Part shown: positions 42,595-51,054 of the stretch, one piece after another
Layout: every line of letters begins with the position of its first letter
Numbering within the stretch: the stretch's first letter is position 1
DNA from: Bog-756 sp963769765
GTDB taxonomy: Bacteria; Actinomycetota; Acidimicrobiia; Acidimicrobiales; RAAP-2
DNA: 64,000 nt
Direction: 5' to 3'
NCBI GenBank assembly: GCA_963769765.1
Contig: CAVYNA010000001.1
Location: 457,250-521,249, forward strand
Position numbers and translations under genes: made by a program
Notes under the pieces: model-generated
Databases searched by the model: none
Seen by the model: only the letters and a program-made list of their open reading frames with translations
What the model was told of the DNA's origin: nothing

Positions 42595-45035
42595 CGGTCT
42601 GGAGCTCCCGCCATCCGCCGCGCCGCTCCGACCAGTGCGGCCGGGCTGCTGCGGGCACCGCGAGGTGTGCCGCGCCGGTCGACCGGGCCGAGCGGGAGGA
42701 GCGGCTCCGCACCGCCGTCGGCACGCTCCCACTGCTCGACGTGCCAGCCGCGCCGCCGCGCGATGGCGGCGAGCTTCGCCTCGGGGTTCACCGCGACCGG
42801 GAAACCGACCGCTTCGAGCATCGGGAGGTCGCTCGCCGAGTCCGCGTAGGCCATCGACTCCTCGAGCACGAGGCCTTCGGCCGTCGCATACTCCTCGAGG
42901 AGGAGCGCCCGCGCCTCTCCGATCGGTGGGAGCTCGGCGAGGCGACCGGTGAATGCACCGTCCTCCTCCTCGAGCCGGGCGCAGACGATGTCGTCGAAGA
43001 GGGGACGGAGCGGCTCGACCACCAGGTCGAGCGCCCCGGTGATGAGCACGGTCCGGTGGCCGAGCGCACGGTGCTCGCGCACGCGCGCGATGCCGGCCGG
43101 GAAGGACTTTGCGAGGAGGAGGTGGTGGAAGAGCTCCCAGGCGTCGTCGCGGAGCCGGTCGACCGGGGCGCCCTCGTAGCGCCGGTAGAACGAACGGAGG
43201 AAGTCGCCGCGGTCACGGCGGTCGAGCGCGAGCAGCGCCGGTGCCTCGGCGAGGAGGTCGGCGACGAAGCGGGCGCGTTCGGCGACCGGGAGGTGCCGTG
43301 AGGCCAGCCAGGCGTAGGAGTCGACCACGTTGGAGGCGATGAGCGTGTTCTCGAGGTCGAACGAAGCGAGGTGCCGGTCGGGGGAGAGGATCGCCCGCCT
43401 GGCTCGTTCGGCACGGCTCGGTTGGGTGGACCTACCCGGTGAGGTCCGGACGCGTGCGTGCTCGATGATCGACGGCAGGTGGATGTCGCGCACGTACGCG
43501 GTCCAGTCGACGGCCACCGGGTCGAGGCAGAAGGTCTCACGGTCACTCTCGTCCATGCGCCCGCTGAGGGCCAGCAGGCGGTCGACGCGGTAGAGGGCCT
43601 CGGTCTCCGCGTAGGCGCCGTAGAGCTCGACGTATCCGAGCGCGCGGTCCGCGAGGAGGTGCTGCTCCTCGAGAGCGGCCATCCACGAGGCTTGCCTTCC
43701 GCGGATCGGCAGTGCGCCCACGACGCGCTCGGCAGCGTCCATCGCGCGAGACGCCCGGGACAACTGGCGCTGGACCCGTCCGCGACCCGGGAAGGACCAG
43801 GCCGGGACGACGATGGGCTGGCCGTCGCCGTCGTAGAGGGGATGTTCGACGAACCAGGCCTGTACGAGCTCGACCAACCGGCCGTAGCGCAGCGGGTTCC
43901 GCACGCCGGAGGCGACGTGGTACACCGTCGGCTCCGGCACCGTGTCCACCGGGTCGTCGATCCGCTCGGCCGCGATCGCGATGATCGTGGCGACCACCAG
44001 GTCGACCGGGATCACGTCCGTCACGCCCTCTGGCACGCCGGGGAACTCCCGGAGCAACCCGCGCGCGTAGGAGATGATGATCGGCTCGGCCATCCGGAAG
44101 CCGCGGATCCATCCGGGGCGTGGATCGCGCAAGGCCGACTCGATGATGGAGGGCCGGACGATGGTCATCGGTACCGAGTCGCCGAACTGCGACACGAGCG
44201 CACGCTCCCCGAGGGCCTTCGTGTACGGATAGGCGTCGGGCCACCCGAGCGATTGGGCACGGGCCCGCCCGATGTCGATCATCTGCTTCTTGACCCACTC
44301 CTCGCGCAGGTGCTCCGCCCGGTCGGCGAGCAGGTGCAGGCCGGCGGCTCCGAGCTCTCGGCGGGCAGCCTTGCGGAACTGGGCCAGCTGCTCGGGACGA
44401 CGGGACGCTGCGTCCGTGTCGCCGCGCTGCCGACGCGCGGCGTCGACCTCCTTGCGCCAGTCGACGCGCACGTTGAACCGGTTGGTGTCGAGCAGGACTT
44501 CACGCGCCTCGCCCTGGTGCGTCCCGGCCACGTACGCGGTGGAGACTGGGATGAAGTGACGCGGGCCGGTGCGGCCGGCGGCCTCGGCGCGGTGCTTCGC
44601 CTCGACCATCGCCGCGGCGACTCGGGACGGGCCGAGGAGGTTGACCTCGACCGCTGCATCGAGCGGCGAGTCGAAGCTGACCGAGGCCGCCGAGTGGATG
44701 ACCACGTCACAGGTGGAGAGCACCTCCAGCCCGTCGTCGTCGAGGCCGAGCCCGTCGGTCGCCACGTCGCCGGCGACCGCGGTGACCCGGGCGGCGACGG
44801 CGGATTCGAAGGCGTCACCGTGCTCCTCTCGGAGCCGGTCGAAGCAGTCGTTGCGCAGGATCTCGCGGGCCGCACGCTGCCCGGCGCTCGCCCGACGCCC
44901 CGGCCTGATCAGCAAGACGAGCTCGCAGTCGGGGACGGTGCGCAAGAGGCGCTCGACCAGGGCCGTCCCGAGGAAGCCGGTACCGCCGGTAATGAAGATG
45001 CGTTTGCCGGCGAGGGCCTCCCGGACCGGGGTCAT
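42591..45035 (-). CDS. fatty acyl-CoA reductase fused to a HAD-IB domain
   Basis: The 814 residues comprise an N-terminal extended SDR (residues 1-480) and a HAD-IB domain (about 560-775). The SDR shows IFITGGTGFLGTALVERLL (NAD(P) loop), VIHSAASVSFDSPLDAAVEV and WPDAYPYTKALGE (YxxxK), as in fatty acyl-CoA reductases. The HAD part has SFDLENTLIASN, in which the usual DxDxT is DxExT, then VLITGALDLVVEPLRPLF and YADSASDLPMLEAV. The changed acid/base residue may weaken phosphatase activity. It heads a four-gene operon divergent from a TetR gene. Confidence 0.88.
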   Translation of the reverse strand: MTPVREALAGKRIFITGGTGFLGTALVERLLRTVPDCELVLLIRPGRRASAGQRAAREILRNDCFDRLREEHGDAFESAVAARVTAVAGDVATDGLGLDDDGLEVLSTCDVVIHSAASVSFDSPLDAAVEVNLLGPSRVAAAMVEAKHRAEAAGRTGPRHFIPVSTAYVAGTHQGEAREVLLDTNRFNVRVDWRKEVDAARRQRGDTDAASRRPEQLAQFRKAARRELGAAGLHLLADRAEHLREEWVKKQMIDIGRARAQSLGWPDAYPYTKALGERALVSQFGDSVPMTIVRPSIIESALRDPRPGWIRGFRMAEPIIISYARGLLREFPGVPEGVTDVIPVDLVVATIIAIAAERIDDPVDTVPEPTVYHVASGVRNPLRYGRLVELVQAWFVEHPLYDGDGQPIVVPAWSFPGRGRVQRQLSRASRAMDAAERVVGALPIRGRQASWMAALEEQHLLADRALGYVELYGAYAETEALYRVDRLLALSGRMDESDRETFCLDPVAVDWTAYVRDIHLPSIIEHARVRTSPGRSTQPSRAERARRAILSPDRHLASFDLENTLIASNVVDSYAWLASRHLPVAERARFVADLLAEAPALLALDRRDRGDFLRSFYRRYEGAPVDRLRDDAWELFHHLLLAKSFPAGIARVREHRALGHRTVLITGALDLVVEPLRPLFDDIVCARLEEEDGAFTGRLAELPPIGEARALLLEEYATAEGLVLEESMAYADSASDLPMLEAVGFPVAVNPEAKLAAIARRRGWHVEQWERADGGAEPLLPLGPVDRRGTPRGARSSPAALVGAARRMAGAPDR

Positions 45036-45045
45036 CCGATGTGTC

Positions 45046-45057
45046 TACCATATGGTA
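45046..45057. promoter_or_regulatory. palindrome TACCATATGGTA, operator of divergent promoters
   Basis: This perfect 12-bp palindrome contains the -10 of the TetR gene (TACCAT 45046-45051, 7 nt before GTG 45059) and the likely -10 of the leftward operon on the other strand. One bound repressor dimer would shut both promoters. Confidence 0.75.
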
Positions 45058-45058
45058 A

Positions 45059-45751
45059 GTGACCGGGTCGAGCATCGAGGAGGTCGGTGGCACCGCGCAC
45101 GCCGGGGCGTCGCGCAAGCGGCCGAGGCCCGCCCGTGCCCGAAGCGGCCCCGGGGACGGTGCGAGCACCTCCGAGCGGATCCTCGACGCAGCACTCGCCT
45201 CGTTCGCCTCGCGTGGGTACGAAGCGACCTCTCTCGACGCGCTCGCCCAGGGGCTCGAGGTGCGCAAGCAGACCATTCTCTACTGGTTCCCCTCGAAGGA
45301 GGTGCTCCTCGAGGCGGTGATCGACCGGAGCGCCGCGGAGCTGTCGGCGGCGCTCGAGGCGTCGCTGGCGTCGGCCGGCGGGGGCTGGGCGCGGATCGAG
45401 GCGGTGGTGCGCTCCGTCTTCAAGCTGGCCGCTCGCCGACCCGAGTTGCTCGGTCTCGTCCGTGAGATGGGTCGCTCGGGCACCCCCGCCGCGACCCGGT
45501 TGATCGAGGCGCTCGAGCCGCTGGTGCGCCGGGCGTCGGAGTTCCTCGAAGCCGAGATGGACGCGGGTCATCTGCGACGGCACGATCCCCGCCTCTTGCT
45601 GTTGGCCATCTACTCCACGGTCATCGGCATGCTCACCGAGGTCGAGGTGCTTCGTGCCTTCGGTGAGGAGCCGACCGGACGTTCGCTCGTCCGGCGACGA
45701 GCGGAGATCCTCGACCTGCTCCGCTCGGCACTTCTCATCGAAGCCGGGTGA
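45059..45751 (+). CDS. TetR-family regulator of the divergent lipid operon
   Basis: The 230-residue protein has the TetR helix-turn-helix: RILDAALASFASRGYEATSL then DALAQGLEVRKQTILYWFPS. A leading 35 residues are basic and disordered. The C-terminal helices resemble acyl-CoA-responsive members, which is inference. The GTG start is 7 nt from the -10 inside the palindrome, so it should repress itself and the operon from 45035 leftward. Confidence 0.92.
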   Translation: MTGSSIEEVGGTAHAGASRKRPRPARARSGPGDGASTSERILDAALASFASRGYEATSLDALAQGLEVRKQTILYWFPSKEVLLEAVIDRSAAELSAALEASLASAGGGWARIEAVVRSVFKLAARRPELLGLVREMGRSGTPAATRLIEALEPLVRRASEFLEAEMDAGHLRRHDPRLLLLAIYSTVIGMLTEVEVLRAFGEEPTGRSLVRRRAEILDLLRSALLIEAG

Positions 45752-45767
45752 GCGGGCGGAGGCATGC

Positions 45768-46484
45768 TCAGTCGCCGGCGCGGGCCCGCCTCTGGTCGCG
45801 TCGCGTGGGCTTGGGCGCACCAGGCGGAGGTCGCTTCGGGGTGTAGCGCTTGTTGGCTTCGGAGGTGGTCGGCCGCTTGCCTGAGCCCGCCTTGGTCGCC
45901 GTGCGCGAGGGGGCAGAGCTCTTGCGGGCCGCCCGCGGCGTCGACGAACCCTTCTGGTTGTCGCCCCGCGCGGCGCGCATCGTCGCATTGGCGCTCTTTT
46001 GGACCTTGTACGACCGGTAGAGGAGCCAGACCGCGAGCAGGAGGAAGGGGAGTCCGGGGACGCTCCCCCCGAACGCGAGGAACGCGAAGAGCGCGACGAA
46101 CCCCACCAGTGCCCGGCGTCCGAGCCAGGTGGTGATGGCGAGGAGCGCACCCGCGGCCAGGCCGAGCAGGAGCTGCGTCTGGGGTGAGAGCTGGCCCTTT
46201 TGCGGGTGGAACTTGTGGTTGTTGGTCTCCGAGACGTAGATGAGCACACCGAAGAAGACCGCGAGCGCGGCCGCCGCGAAGCCGAGCCGGCGCTCCCTCG
46301 GGTCGAGTCGATCGATGGCCCGACGGATGGCGCGGGTTCCGGTCGGCGGCTCCTCGGGCGGCGCGGGCGGGCGCACGGCGTTGCGCAGGCGGTCGAACAT
46401 CCCCGGTCGCCGCGCCGGACCCTCCTCCTCGACCTCGTCGGAGCGTGGCGTCGCGTCCCGGTCGTCGTCTTCGCGTCCGGTCAT
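45768..46484 (-). CDS. hypothetical membrane protein with basic tail
   Basis: The 238-residue protein has an acidic N-terminus, then three hydrophobic segments (LGFAAAALAVFFGVLIYVSE, LLLGLAAGALLAITTWLG, FVALFAFLAFGGSVPGLPFL and its continuation) and a Lys/Arg/Pro-rich tail of about 70 residues. No family is recognised. The basic tail could contact nucleic acid or lipid head groups. On the minus strand TAGCCT (46499-46494) lies 9 nt before the ATG. Confidence 0.75.
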   Translation of the reverse strand: MTGREDDDRDATPRSDEVEEEGPARRPGMFDRLRNAVRPPAPPEEPPTGTRAIRRAIDRLDPRERRLGFAAAALAVFFGVLIYVSETNNHKFHPQKGQLSPQTQLLLGLAAGALLAITTWLGRRALVGFVALFAFLAFGGSVPGLPFLLLAVWLLYRSYKVQKSANATMRAARGDNQKGSSTPRAARKSSAPSRTATKAGSGKRPTTSEANKRYTPKRPPPGAPKPTRRDQRRARAGD

Positions 46485-46567
46485 CGTCCTCCGAGGCTAC
46501 CGGGCCGACGGATCGGACCCGAAGTCAGGCAAAGCCGACCGTCGGGCACCGTGCTGGTGCGAGCAGT

Positions 46568-47503
46568 TCAGACGGGTCGCAGCAGCAGACCGAGGCCGAA
46601 ATTCTCCTCGGGCGGAACCTCGAAGCATCCAGTGGGCGCACCCGCCGCACCGGACGCACCGGGCGCACCGGACGCACCGGACGCACCGCCGAGCATCGCG
46701 ACCTCGGACAGCGGCCTCGCGCCGCGGACAGATGACGGCTCCGGCGCGGTGAGCTCGAGATGGTGGATGCGGCCGGACCGTCCGCCCAACCAGTCGGCGA
46801 GCGGTCCAGGTGGCAGCACCCCGGGCCTGGCCGGGCCGACCAGCCGGACGCCGAGCGGACCCGGCCAGGCGAGGTCGACCGAAGCCACGTCGTCCGCCGA
46901 CCCCTCCGCAACGGGCACCCCACCGAGGAGGTCGGCGAAAAGACCGCGGGCACCCTCGAGATCGGCCACCGCGTGGACGACACAGACAAGGGACGCCGGT
47001 GGGAGCGGAGTGCCGTCGCGTCCAAGACGATGCCCGGTCGGGAAGTGCGCCGGAGGCGGGCTGCTCCATGAGGAGCCCTGCTGGGCGAGCTGCACGACGA
47101 CTCCGGTCGCGCCCTTCGGGTGGATGAACGCCTCGAGCCACTCCGGATCGCTCCGGTCGATGTTGATCGGCTCGAAGCCCGAGCGTTCCACGCGGTCGAG
47201 GGCGCGGTCGAGGTCCGGCACCTTGAAGGTGAGATGGTGCGGACCGGCGCCGTTGCGGTCGATGAAACGTGCGAGGAAGTCGTTGACCTCGGTATTGCAC
47301 GGGCGGAGGACTTCGATCCGGGCCGAATTCGCGAACCGGAGCTGGGCGGGGGCGAACCCTGGTCCGGGCCCGCCCGATGCCCACAGTGCGCCCAGGTCGA
47401 CCGCGTAGCGCTCCCAGACGTCGCGCCAACGCGGGACGGCGTGCGCCACGTGGTCGAGGACCACCCCGTCGATCGTGAGCTGCGGCATCCGCACAGCATG
47501 CAT
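46568..47503 (-). CDS. two-domain VOC family protein
   Basis: The 311-residue protein has two vicinal-oxygen-chelate modules: residues about 5-130 (TIDGVVLDHVAHAVPRWRDV, GAGPHHLTFKVPDLDRALDR) and about 160-260 (ASLVCVVHAVADLEGARGLF). Near the C-terminus a Gly-Ala-Ser/Pro tract is encoded by a 9-bp tandem repeat. Function is unknown. The start is ATG 47503 or ATG 47488; both are in frame. Confidence 0.78.
   Translation of the reverse strand: MHAVRMPQLTIDGVVLDHVAHAVPRWRDVWERYAVDLGALWASGGPGPGFAPAQLRFANSARIEVLRPCNTEVNDFLARFIDRNGAGPHHLTFKVPDLDRALDRVERSGFEPINIDRSDPEWLEAFIHPKGATGVVVQLAQQGSSWSSPPPAHFPTGHRLGRDGTPLPPASLVCVVHAVADLEGARGLFADLLGGVPVAEGSADDVASVDLAWPGPLGVRLVGPARPGVLPPGPLADWLGGRSGRIHHLELTAPEPSSVRGARPLSEVAMLGGASGASGAPGASGAAGAPTGCFEVPPEENFGLGLLLRPV
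46644..46688 (-). repeat. 9-bp tandem repeat (about five copies) inside the VOC gene
   Basis: The unit is CGCACCGGA with small changes. On the coding strand it gives a collagen-like Gly-X-Y run (GASGASGAPGASGAAGAP). Copy number is likely to vary between strains. Confidence 0.7.
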
Positions 47504-47576
47504 GGCGGTGCCCGAGCTGTCGAAATCGACGACACGACCGGTCGCACTCGCGATTGTCCGTCCAGCTGCCTGCCGG

Positions 47577-47582
47577 TACGGT
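47577..47582 (+). promoter_or_regulatory. -10 element TACGGT, leaderless start of the amidase gene
   Basis: TACGGT is followed by 7 nt and ATG 47590, as at the nitroreductase gene. Confidence 0.6.
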
Positions 47583-47589
47583 CCATTCC

Positions 47590-49005
47590 ATGGACTTCCG
47601 CCGCGCCTCCGTCGTTGAGCTCGCAAAGCAGGTTCGAGAGGGCCGCCAGTCGGCTCGGGGGCTCGTCGATCACGCCCTGGCTCGGATCGAGGCCGACAAT
47701 CCCACGATCAACGCCTTCGTGGCCGTCGACGCGGATCGGGCCCGGCGAGCCGCCGATGCCATCGACGCGAAGGTCAAGGATGGGCACCACCCCGGTCCGC
47801 TGGCCGGCATCCCGATCGGAGTGAAGGATCTGGAGGACGCCGCCGGGTTCGTCACGACGCACGGCTCGCCGGTGTTCGCAGACGGACCTCCGGCGAGCTC
47901 GGACTCCCCACTCGTCGCCCGCCTGGTCGCCGCCGGGTGCATCGTGGTCGGCAAGACCAACACCCCCGAGCTCGGATGGAAGGCCGACACGGACAACCAG
48001 GTGTTCGGTCCGACGCTCAACCCCTGGAACCTCGAACACACCCCCGGTGGTTCGTCGGGAGGGAGCGCTGCGGCGATCGCGGCGGGCATGGTGCCGCTTG
48101 CGACCGGCTCCGACGGCGGGGGTTCCATACGGATCCCGTCGGCCTGCTGTGGGCTTTCGGGGATGAAACCCTCGCTCGGTCGCGTGCCGAGCGGTGGGGC
48201 GAGTGCTCCGGACTGGCAGCACCTCTCGACCAAGGGACCGATGGCGAGGCGGCTCTCCGACGTCGTCGCGGCGCTCGACATCGTGGTCGGCCCCGACCCG
48301 AGCGATCTCCGGTCATTGCCGCGTCCGGAGGCGTCGTGGATCGCGGCACTCGAGAATCCGAAGCCCCCGCTCCGCGTCGCGTGGTCGCCGACCCTCGGGT
48401 ACGGCGATGTCGACGCCGAGGTGCTCGAGATCTGCCAGCGCGCGGTGGGCGTGCTCGCGTCCCTCGGGACCGAGATCGTCGAGGTGGACACCGTCTTCGA
48501 CCGCGATCCGATCGACCAGTGGCTGACCTTGGCTGGCGTCTACAACTTGCGGACGCTCGCGGAGGTCGTCGGGACATCGGCGATGGAACAGATCGATCCG
48601 ATCCTCAAGATGGTCGTCGACGGCGCTGCGACAACCAGCGCGCTCGACGTCGTGAAGGCTGAGGACACCTGCCATGCGCTCAACCTGCGGCTGGTTGAGC
48701 TGTTCCGTGACGTTCGCATCCTGGTGACGCCTACGACCGCGGCGGCCGCCCCGCCGCGTTCGCTCGGGGGCATGGCGTCGATCAACGGGGTCGACGATTA
48801 CAACTGGGTCAAGTTCACCTATCCGTTCAACATGACGCGCTCGCCGGCCGCCTCGGTCTGCGCGGGACTCACTTCGTCCGGCATCCCGGTGGGCATCCAG
48901 CTGGTCGGTCCCCAGCATGGAGACCTCGTCGTGTTGCGGACCGCGGCCGCGCTGGAGGCAGCGCTCGGCTTCGACGAGTTCGCACCGTTCCCGGTGACCG
49001 GCTGA
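47590..49005 (+). CDS. amidase (amidase-signature family)
   Basis: The 471-residue protein carries the Ser-cisSer-Lys triad: Lys in PIGVKDLEDAAG and the serines in PGGSSGGSAAAIAAGMVPLA and GSDGGGSIRIP. It hydrolyses amides or aryl carbamates in the cytoplasm; no substrate is indicated. The start MDFRRASVVELAKQV is fixed by the promoter spacing. The C-terminus resembles GatA-like members, but no gatB or gatC adjoins. Confidence 0.92.
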   Translation: MDFRRASVVELAKQVREGRQSARGLVDHALARIEADNPTINAFVAVDADRARRAADAIDAKVKDGHHPGPLAGIPIGVKDLEDAAGFVTTHGSPVFADGPPASSDSPLVARLVAAGCIVVGKTNTPELGWKADTDNQVFGPTLNPWNLEHTPGGSSGGSAAAIAAGMVPLATGSDGGGSIRIPSACCGLSGMKPSLGRVPSGGASAPDWQHLSTKGPMARRLSDVVAALDIVVGPDPSDLRSLPRPEASWIAALENPKPPLRVAWSPTLGYGDVDAEVLEICQRAVGVLASLGTEIVEVDTVFDRDPIDQWLTLAGVYNLRTLAEVVGTSAMEQIDPILKMVVDGAATTSALDVVKAEDTCHALNLRLVELFRDVRILVTPTTAAAAPPRSLGGMASINGVDDYNWVKFTYPFNMTRSPAASVCAGLTSSGIPVGIQLVGPQHGDLVVLRTAAALEAALGFDEFAPFPVTG

Positions 49006-49152
49006 GTCGGGGCGTGGCCCTGGCGCGGCCCGGGCGCGTGATGCGCCGTCGCGAGCAATGGCATGTAGTGGGCCGCTGCAGCGCGAGGCAGGAGAAGCGA
49101 CGCCGGCCGGGTCCACCGGTCAGGGGGATACCATGACAGGCTTGTCGGGTAG

Positions 49153-49172
49153 GAGATGGCTCGGGCCATCTC
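49153..49172 (+). other. hairpin just upstream of tRNA-Val
   Basis: GAGATGGC-TCGG-GCCATCTC is a perfect 8-bp stem with a tetraloop, ending 6 nt before the tRNA. It may help 5' processing or end amidase transcription; the role is unknown. Confidence 0.5.
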
Positions 49173-49178
49173 GCTCTC

Positions 49179-49252
49179 GGGCGCTTAGCTCAGTTGGTTA
49201 GAGCGCAGCCTTCACACGGCTGAGGTCGGAGGTTCGAGTCCTCTAGCGCCCA
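49179..49252 (+). tRNA. tRNA-Val (anticodon CAC)
   Basis: The full cloverleaf is visible: acceptor GGGCGCT/AGCGCCC, D-stem GCTC/GAGC, anticodon stem CAGCC/GGCTG with loop TTCACAC, T-arm GGAGG-TTCGAGT-CCTCT, discriminator A. CCA is not encoded. Its 3' half from the anticodon loop is the attachment core of the integrative element, so the tRNA stays intact at the left end. Confidence 0.96.
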
Positions 49253-49253
49253 C
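49211..49253 (+). repeat. attL core, 43 bp
   Basis: It runs from TTCACACGGCTG to CTAGCGCCCAC and is repeated without a mismatch at 60718-60760. It covers the tRNA-Val 3' half, the usual target of tyrosine integrases. Confidence 0.93.
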
Positions 49254-49285
49254 TCAAAATCCCAGGTAAGGGGCTATATATGGAC

Positions 49286-49349
49286 TGTGGAGCAGGGCCA
49301 GTCCCGGATGTGCTCCACAAATGCTCCACACGGCGTAACGTGTGGAGCA
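49286..49349. repeat. left arm-type sites (four TGCTCCACA copies)
   Basis: TGCTCCACA occurs forward at 49311-49319 and 49322-49330 and reversed at 49286-49294 and 49341-49349. The third and fourth make a palindrome around the integrase promoter. The same nonamer pair is inside the right end (60592-60612), so these look like integrase arm-binding sites. Confidence 0.7.
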
Positions 49350-49350
49350 T
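49321..49350. promoter_or_regulatory. palindrome over the integrase promoter and start
   Basis: ATGCTCCACAC (49321-49331) and GTGTGGAGCAT (49340-49350) enclose TAACGT (49336-49341), the -10, 7 nt before the ATG at 49349. Protein bound here would repress integrase transcription, suggesting autoregulation. Confidence 0.65.
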
Positions 49351-50584
49351 GGCGACGAAGGCCAGCGGGAATCGACCCGGAACCATGCGCGAGCGGACCC
49401 CCGGACACTGGGAGCTACGGGTGTTCGGTGGCTACGATTCCGTCACCGGAAAGCAGATCCGGAGGACGAAGACCTTCGTCGGCTCCGAGCGGGCCGCGGC
49501 CAGGGCGCTCGGAGCATTCGTGCAGGAAGTGGAATCGAGTGACGTGAGCCGGCGGGGCGTCACCGTCGGCCAGCTCCTCGACGAGTGGCTCGAACTGGGC
49601 AGGTCGAAGCAGAAGCCCCGGACACTCCAGGAGAACCGGCGGAAGATCGACCACCGCATCCGCCCGCTCCTCGGCGACCTCAAGCTGGAGAAGCTCGACG
49701 CCGCCAGGCTCGACAAGTCCTACCGTCACTGGCTCGACCAGGGGCTGTCCGAGGCGACGGTGCACAAGTACCACTGCATCCTGTCGGCCGCCTGCCGTCA
49801 GGCGGTCAAGTGGGACTACCTCGACCGGGCCCCGACGGACAAGGCCTCGCCCCCGCGGATCGTCCGGCGGGAGCCGAAGACCCCGACCCCGGAGCAGCTG
49901 GCCGATCTGATCGGCATGGCCGAGGTGGATGACCCGCTCATGGCGACGGCGATCGCCCTGGCCGCGTTGACCGGCACCCGGAGGAGCGAGCTGGTGGCGC
50001 TCCAGTGGTCCGACGTGGACCTGACTGCGGGCCGGGTGAAGATCTGGAAAGGACTGACCGTGGCCAACGGGCGCCAGTACATCGGGGACACCAAGACCCA
50101 CGCCGCCCGGGAGCTTGCACTCGATCCGATCGCCGTCGAGGTACTCCGTCGCCGATGGGAGTTCATGGTCGTCACGAGCACGGAGGGGGAGAGCCCTCTG
50201 GTGGCCGACCCCTATGTCCTGAGCTTCAACCTGAACGGCGGGCTGCCGGTCAACCCGGACACGCTGAGCCACCGCTTCGAGCGGCTGTGCCGCAAGATGG
50301 AACAGCCAGAGCTGAATGAGCTCCGGCGCACGAAGGCGAAAGCCACGAGCCTGGATCTGGCCCCGAGCGACCGGTGGCCGTTCACCTTCCACGGGCTCCG
50401 GCACTTCTCGGTCACGACGCTGATCGCCGCCGGGATGGACATCAAGACGGTGGCCGATCGCCACGGCCACCGCCGGGCCACCATGACGCTCGACTTGTAC
50501 GCCCATGCGCTGCCCGAGCGTGACCGGGAGGCCGCCGGAGTGCTGGGGCAGGCGCTGGAGCAGGCCAAGACCCAGCGCCGCTGA
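49349..50584 (+). CDS. int: tyrosine recombinase (integrase)
   Basis: The 411-residue protein has an N-terminal arm-binding region (RERTPGHWELRVFGGYDSVT), a SAM-like core-binding domain (VTVGQLLDEWLELGRSKQ onward) and the catalytic domain with Arg in LTGTRRSELVALQW, HGLRHFSVTTLIAAG (HxxR), HGHRRATMTLDLYAHA with the nucleophile Tyr. It is typical of actinobacterial tRNA-targeting integrases. It should insert the element at tRNA-Val. The start is set by the leaderless promoter; an in-frame GTG upstream would overlap the arm sites. Confidence 0.95.
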   Translation: MATKASGNRPGTMRERTPGHWELRVFGGYDSVTGKQIRRTKTFVGSERAAARALGAFVQEVESSDVSRRGVTVGQLLDEWLELGRSKQKPRTLQENRRKIDHRIRPLLGDLKLEKLDAARLDKSYRHWLDQGLSEATVHKYHCILSAACRQAVKWDYLDRAPTDKASPPRIVRREPKTPTPEQLADLIGMAEVDDPLMATAIALAALTGTRRSELVALQWSDVDLTAGRVKIWKGLTVANGRQYIGDTKTHAARELALDPIAVEVLRRRWEFMVVTSTEGESPLVADPYVLSFNLNGGLPVNPDTLSHRFERLCRKMEQPELNELRRTKAKATSLDLAPSDRWPFTFHGLRHFSVTTLIAAGMDIKTVADRHGHRRATMTLDLYAHALPERDREAAGVLGQALEQAKTQRR

Positions 50585-50653
50585 ATCGCCCCGGGGGAAT
50601 CGCAATGGTGGCTTCCTCGATCTTGGGCGGAGACGTTCCGGTCTTCCGGTGCG

Positions 50654-50884
50654 TCAAGCGGAGTCGTCGGTCCCGTGGAGATAGCGCTCGAGCTTCGGCA
50701 CTGACACCCGCCATCGCGAGCCGATCTGGATCGCGGGGCTGAACCGGCCCGTTCGGCACAGCCGATAGAGCGTGTCGGCATGGAGGCCGATCCGGCGAGC
50801 AGCCTCGGGAACGGAGATCAGGTCGGTGCCGCCACCGTTGCCGGCCCCACCTTTGCCATTTGGACGTCTGAACTCGATCAGCAT
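50654..50884 (-). CDS. excisionase-like helix-turn-helix protein
   Basis: The 76-residue protein contains DLISVPEAARRIGLHADTLY and RTGRFSPAIQIGSRWRVSV, the MerR/Xis-type winged helix of excisionases and replication-regulator proteins. It is convergent with the integrase, as in some AICE-like elements. ATG 50884 has GGAG 5 nt upstream; an in-frame ATG at 50926 would add 14 residues. It probably directs excision. Confidence 0.8.
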   Translation of the reverse strand: MLIEFRRPNGKGGAGNGGGTDLISVPEAARRIGLHADTLYRLCRTGRFSPAIQIGSRWRVSVPKLERYLHGTDDSA

Positions 50885-50957
50885 GGTTACTCCACGGTTG
50901 GGATCGCTGGACAGCTCCCGGGGCAACCTGTCCCGGCCGATCCATGATCCACGCCAT

Positions 50958-51054
50958 CGTCACCCGCAACGTCACCCCCGGTAGCAATGTTGGTCAGGAA
51001 GCGACATCCGGTGGGTGGGGCCAACGTCACCCTCAACGTCCTCCAACGTCACCC
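50958..51054 (+). repeat. AACGTCACCC direct repeats, left cluster
   Basis: Copies occur at about 50957-50965 (ATCGTCACCC), 50968-50979, 51023-51032, 51035-51044 (AACGTCCTCC) and 51045-51054. Spacing is roughly 10-11 nt within pairs, one helical turn, as in iterons. Confidence 0.65.
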
